Assembly (NCBI GenBank): GCA_023260315.1
Contig: JALQVQ010000009.1
Span: forward strand, 1-10,024
DNA length: 10,024 nt
Direction of reading: 5' to 3'
Origin: Burkholderiaceae bacterium
Lineage (GTDB): Bacteria; Pseudomonadota; Gammaproteobacteria; Burkholderiales; Burkholderiaceae_C
The position numbers and the translations under genes were made by a program. Numbering within the stretch: the first letter of the stretch is position 1; the number at the start of each line of letters is the position of its first letter. Of this stretch, positions 8,497 through 10,024 are shown in pieces. The notes beneath the pieces are model-generated. The model was given only the letters and a program-made list of their open reading frames with translations, made no database searches and was not told the DNA's origin.

Positions 8497-8536
8497 TCCA
8501 CCCAAGTCCTGGACAAAACCGGCGGGTTCTGGAGCA

Positions 8537-8565
8537 TTGAAAGGCAGAAACAAATTAATTAAAGT
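8537..8565 (+). promoter_or_regulatory. Possible promoter of the second B12-binding gene
   Basis: TTGAAA (8537-8542), 17 bases, then TAAAGT (8560-8565) gives a plausible sigma70-type promoter; the -10 is identical to that predicted for bchF. The expected start near 8572 leaves an untranslated leader of about 90 bases. No TGT-N12-ACA site exists in this 167-base gap, so the gene is probably not a direct PpsR target. Confidence 0.4.
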
Positions 8566-8649
8566 AAAGCGTCTTAACGGATCAGTTTGCTATCTTGCTG
8601 GCGAATCTCCGCCCTGGTCACCATCCCAAAAGTTGGTACGTTAAGCTTT

Positions 8650-8664
8650 TGCAAGGTCCTTGCA
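8650..8664 (+). repeat. Inverted repeat over the ribosome binding site (TGCAAGGTCCTTGCA)
   Basis: Two perfect 7-base arms (TGCAAGG and CCTTGCA) flank a single T. The repeat contains AAGG, the only visible ribosome binding site for the following gene, and its last base is the A of the ATG at 8664. In RNA it could fold as a six-pair stem with a GUC loop and hide the AAGG. Whether this is used for control is unknown. Confidence 0.4.
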
Positions 8665-9470
8665 TGCCTAAGTTCAATAACTTAGATGCGGCTTCAGCGA
8701 GTGATGACTGTAAGGAGTCACTCGTCGAGATTATTGAAAGCCAGCTCATCCCTCGGCTGCTGCAGTCGGAGGACTACAACGCCCGCATGGGCGCGCAGGA
8801 GCAGGTCTACCGTACACGTGCCCCACTCCCGCAATTTGACGCTTTCACCGAGGCTTGCCGCAACGGTGACTCGTTGAAAGTGAACGCCATCATCGACAAG
8901 CTGTTGGGCGAAAACGTCACGCACCAACAATTGTTTCTCGAACTCATCACGCCCGCTGCCCAACACCTCGGCGTCCTTTGGGAGAAGGACTTGTGCAGCT
9001 TTACCGACGTCACCTGTGGGCTGGCGATCATGCACCAAGTCACCTACCGGTTGGGGTATGAATTTCGCGATGGCCCCCAAGTTGAAGGCGATCAAAGCCA
9101 TGTGATGCTTTGCGCGGCACCGGGTTCGTTGCACATTTTGGGCATCACCATTGTGGCGGACCTGTTTAAACGCGAAGGCGCATCGGTTGTGGTCGACATC
9201 TCTGCCAGCCAGGCGGAACTTGTGCGGGCGGTCTCGAATGAGTGGTTCGACATGATTGGCATCTCGGTTGCCATCGAGTCGCAACTGCTGGAGCTGAAGC
9301 CCTTGATTACCAGCCTTCGCAAACACTCCGGCAACCCTGACGCGAAGGTGCTTTTAGGCGGTCCGATTTTCTCTTTGGTCGATGCCACACCCGAACTCTT
9401 CGGTGCCGACGTCATCAGCAACAGCCCGCTAGAGGTGCTGCCGTTGCTAAAAAAACGGGACCTTAGCTAA
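8664..9470 (+). CDS. Second B12-binding AerR/PpaA-like regulator
   Basis: This 268-residue protein has the same architecture as the AerR/PpaA protein in the window. A helical cap (about 20-135) contains LITPAAQHLGVLWEKDLCSF (Trp106), followed by DVTCGLAIMHQ. A B12-type Rossmann domain (about 145-265) contains AAPGSLHILG, with His157 as the expected axial ligand, and LLGGPIFSLV near the end. The two are clear paralogues but differ strongly in the N-terminus and in the residues around the ligand. It has no BLUF, DNA-binding or enzymatic domain and no transmembrane segment, so a light- or redox-dependent protein partner such as PpsR is the natural inference; heme instead of B12 is possible, as proposed for SCHIC domains. 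ATG 8664 has AAGG seven bases upstream; a TTG at 8595 would add 23 residues unlike the family. Its end overlaps the convergent bchO by eight bases. Confidence 0.88.
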   Translation: MPKFNNLDAASASDDCKESLVEIIESQLIPRLLQSEDYNARMGAQEQVYRTRAPLPQFDAFTEACRNGDSLKVNAIIDKLLGENVTHQQLFLELITPAAQHLGVLWEKDLCSFTDVTCGLAIMHQVTYRLGYEFRDGPQVEGDQSHVMLCAAPGSLHILGITIVADLFKREGASVVVDISASQAELVRAVSNEWFDMIGISVAIESQLLELKPLITSLRKHSGNPDAKVLLGGPIFSLVDATPELFGADVISNSPLEVLPLLKKRDLS

Positions 9471-9960
9471 GCCCACACACGCGCAACAGCTCAGCGACGG
9501 TCTCTGCGGGACGCTCCTCATGCGCCAAGTGGCCAAGGCCATCTTGAATGATCAACTGCGTTTGGGGCATCGCACGGCAAGCCGCATGAGCCAATGCGAT
9601 TGGGATGGTCTTGTCGTTTGATCCCGCCAAAATCGTGACCTCATTTTTAAGGCGCGGCAACGCCTCTGACAAACCCGATAGCTGCCACGCCGCCATCATG
9701 CCCAATACACTGTGCACGTGCCCAGAATGCGTAAATACCGAACGGTATAAAGCCAAGCCATCCGGTGCGAGTTGAGAGCCTGTTTGCGCCACCCACTTCG
9801 CGATGACGCCGGGCTTCTTCGCGAATCGGGTGGTGGCCCAAGCCGATAATGGATTCAAGGCGGCCAACTTGGCGGCGGGACCAAATATCCATGCGGGTAC
9901 GCCGGGCAACGGGAGCCAAGCGGGGTTCAGACCGATCAGGTGTGCGTTCGACAGGCGCGC
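9463..9960 (-). CDS. bchO: BchO, alpha/beta-hydrolase of the bchI-bchD-bchO group, 5' truncated
   Basis: BchO is an alpha/beta-hydrolase-fold protein usually encoded beside bchI and bchD and regarded as an accessory of magnesium chelatase; its reaction is not established. Only about 166 C-terminal residues of an expected 280-300 are present. They begin near ARLSNAHLIGLNPAWLPLPG and contain the family's AKLAALNPL, GSQLAPDGLALYRSVF, VLGMMAAWQLSGL, ILAGSNDKTIP and the terminal GLGHLAHEERP with the presumed triad histidine. The half with the nucleophile elbow is missing, because the frame runs into a family 3 glycoside hydrolase fragment near 9960. A GTG at 10005 that would seem to start the gene lies in that foreign piece and is not its start. 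The 3' end overlaps the convergent B12-binding gene by eight bases. Confidence 0.87.
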   Translation of the reverse strand, partial: ARLSNAHLIGLNPAWLPLPGVPAWIFGPAAKLAALNPLSAWATTRFAKKPGVIAKWVAQTGSQLAPDGLALYRSVFTHSGHVHSVLGMMAAWQLSGLSEALPRLKNEVTILAGSNDKTIPIALAHAACRAMPQTQLIIQDGLGHLAHEERPAETVAELLRVCGLS

Positions 9961-9966
9961 CTCGCG
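9955..9966. other. Chimeric junction bchO / glycoside hydrolase fragment
   Basis: On the minus strand the coding sense changes here from the frame of a family 3 glycoside hydrolase (ending IGLGAAR) to the frame of BchO (from ARLSNAHLIG). Both genes are broken internally. There is no mobile element or direct repeat to explain the join. The GC-rich GCGCGAGGCGCGC around the join prevents an exact placement. Confidence 0.7.
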
Positions 9967-10024
9967 CAGCACCAAGACCAATGTTATGTGGAAACAATGT
10001 CGCACCGACCACGTTATTGTGTCC
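9962..10024 (-). CDS. Family 3 glycoside hydrolase (beta-glucosidase type), internal fragment
   Basis: The minus strand from the window edge encodes 21 residues that include GHNNVVGAT and LFPHNIGLGAAR. This is the well-conserved stretch of family 3 beta-glucosidases and exo-1,3/1,4-glucan hydrolases, which normally reads DAVHGHNNVxGATLFPHNIGLGA followed by R/N and D/P residues. The reading frame differs from that of the adjoining bchO. The piece enters from the edge and ends at the junction near 9962, so it has no start and no end. Such enzymes have no known place in a photosynthesis cluster. I infer a misjoined contig end, like that on the other side of the window. Confidence 0.78.

Noticed and set aside
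8595..8663. Upstream TTG start for the second B12-binding gene
   Set aside because: No ribosome binding site is present, the residues do not resemble the family, and the ATG at 8664 has AAGG upstream.
9961..10005. GTG at 10005 as the start of a short complete bchO
   Set aside because: These bases belong to the glycoside hydrolase fragment in another frame; BchO similarity begins only after about 9960 and half of the fold would be missing.

Overview
The window carries part of the photosynthesis gene cluster of a purple (aerobic anoxygenic or facultative) phototrophic proteobacterium. Every complete gene belongs to bacteriochlorophyll a synthesis or its light/oxygen control, and each is recognisable from its own residues. 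The gene order (bchF-bchN-bchB facing away from aerR/ppaA-ppsR, then bchG-bch2-bchP) and the moderately high GC fit a beta- or gammaproteobacterium; I cannot place it more precisely from sequence alone.

Left part, minus strand: bchF, bchN and bchB are tightly packed and read leftwards. bchF and bchN overlap by an ATGA, and the bchB ribosome binding site overlaps the bchN stop codon. bchB is cut after about 183 of its usual roughly 510-530 residues. Middle, plus strand: aerR/ppaA (B12-binding antirepressor), ppsR (redox-responsive PAS/Fis-type repressor), then bchG-bch2-bchP, again joined by two ATGA overlaps. Right part: a second B12-binding AerR/PpaA-like gene on the plus strand, converging with the 3' end of bchO on the minus strand.

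Regulation can be read directly. Four sites match the PpsR/CrtJ consensus TGT-N12-ACA, and all four lie in the three intergenic regions around the regulators and bchG: two between bchF and aerR, one between aerR and ppsR, one before bchG. At bchF and at bchG the right half of the palindrome is itself a TTGACA -35 hexamer, so bound PpsR would exclude RNA polymerase. The bchG promoter is placed so that transcription should begin at or next to its start codon, suggesting a leaderless mRNA.

The two ends of the window do not belong to the cluster. Bases 1 to about 120 encode an internal piece of the RNA helicase HrpA fused into bchB, and about 9962-10024 encode an internal piece of a family 3 glycoside hydrolase fused into bchO. 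Both joins break two genes at once. I read them as chimeric contig ends, so the truncation of bchB and bchO is probably not biological.

Together the complete genes cover dark protochlorophyllide reduction (bchN, part of bchB), 3-vinyl hydration (bchF), esterification (bchG), reduction of the geranylgeranyl tail (bchP), a pigment-delivery type membrane protein (bch2), and a control module of one repressor with two possible B12-type antirepressors.
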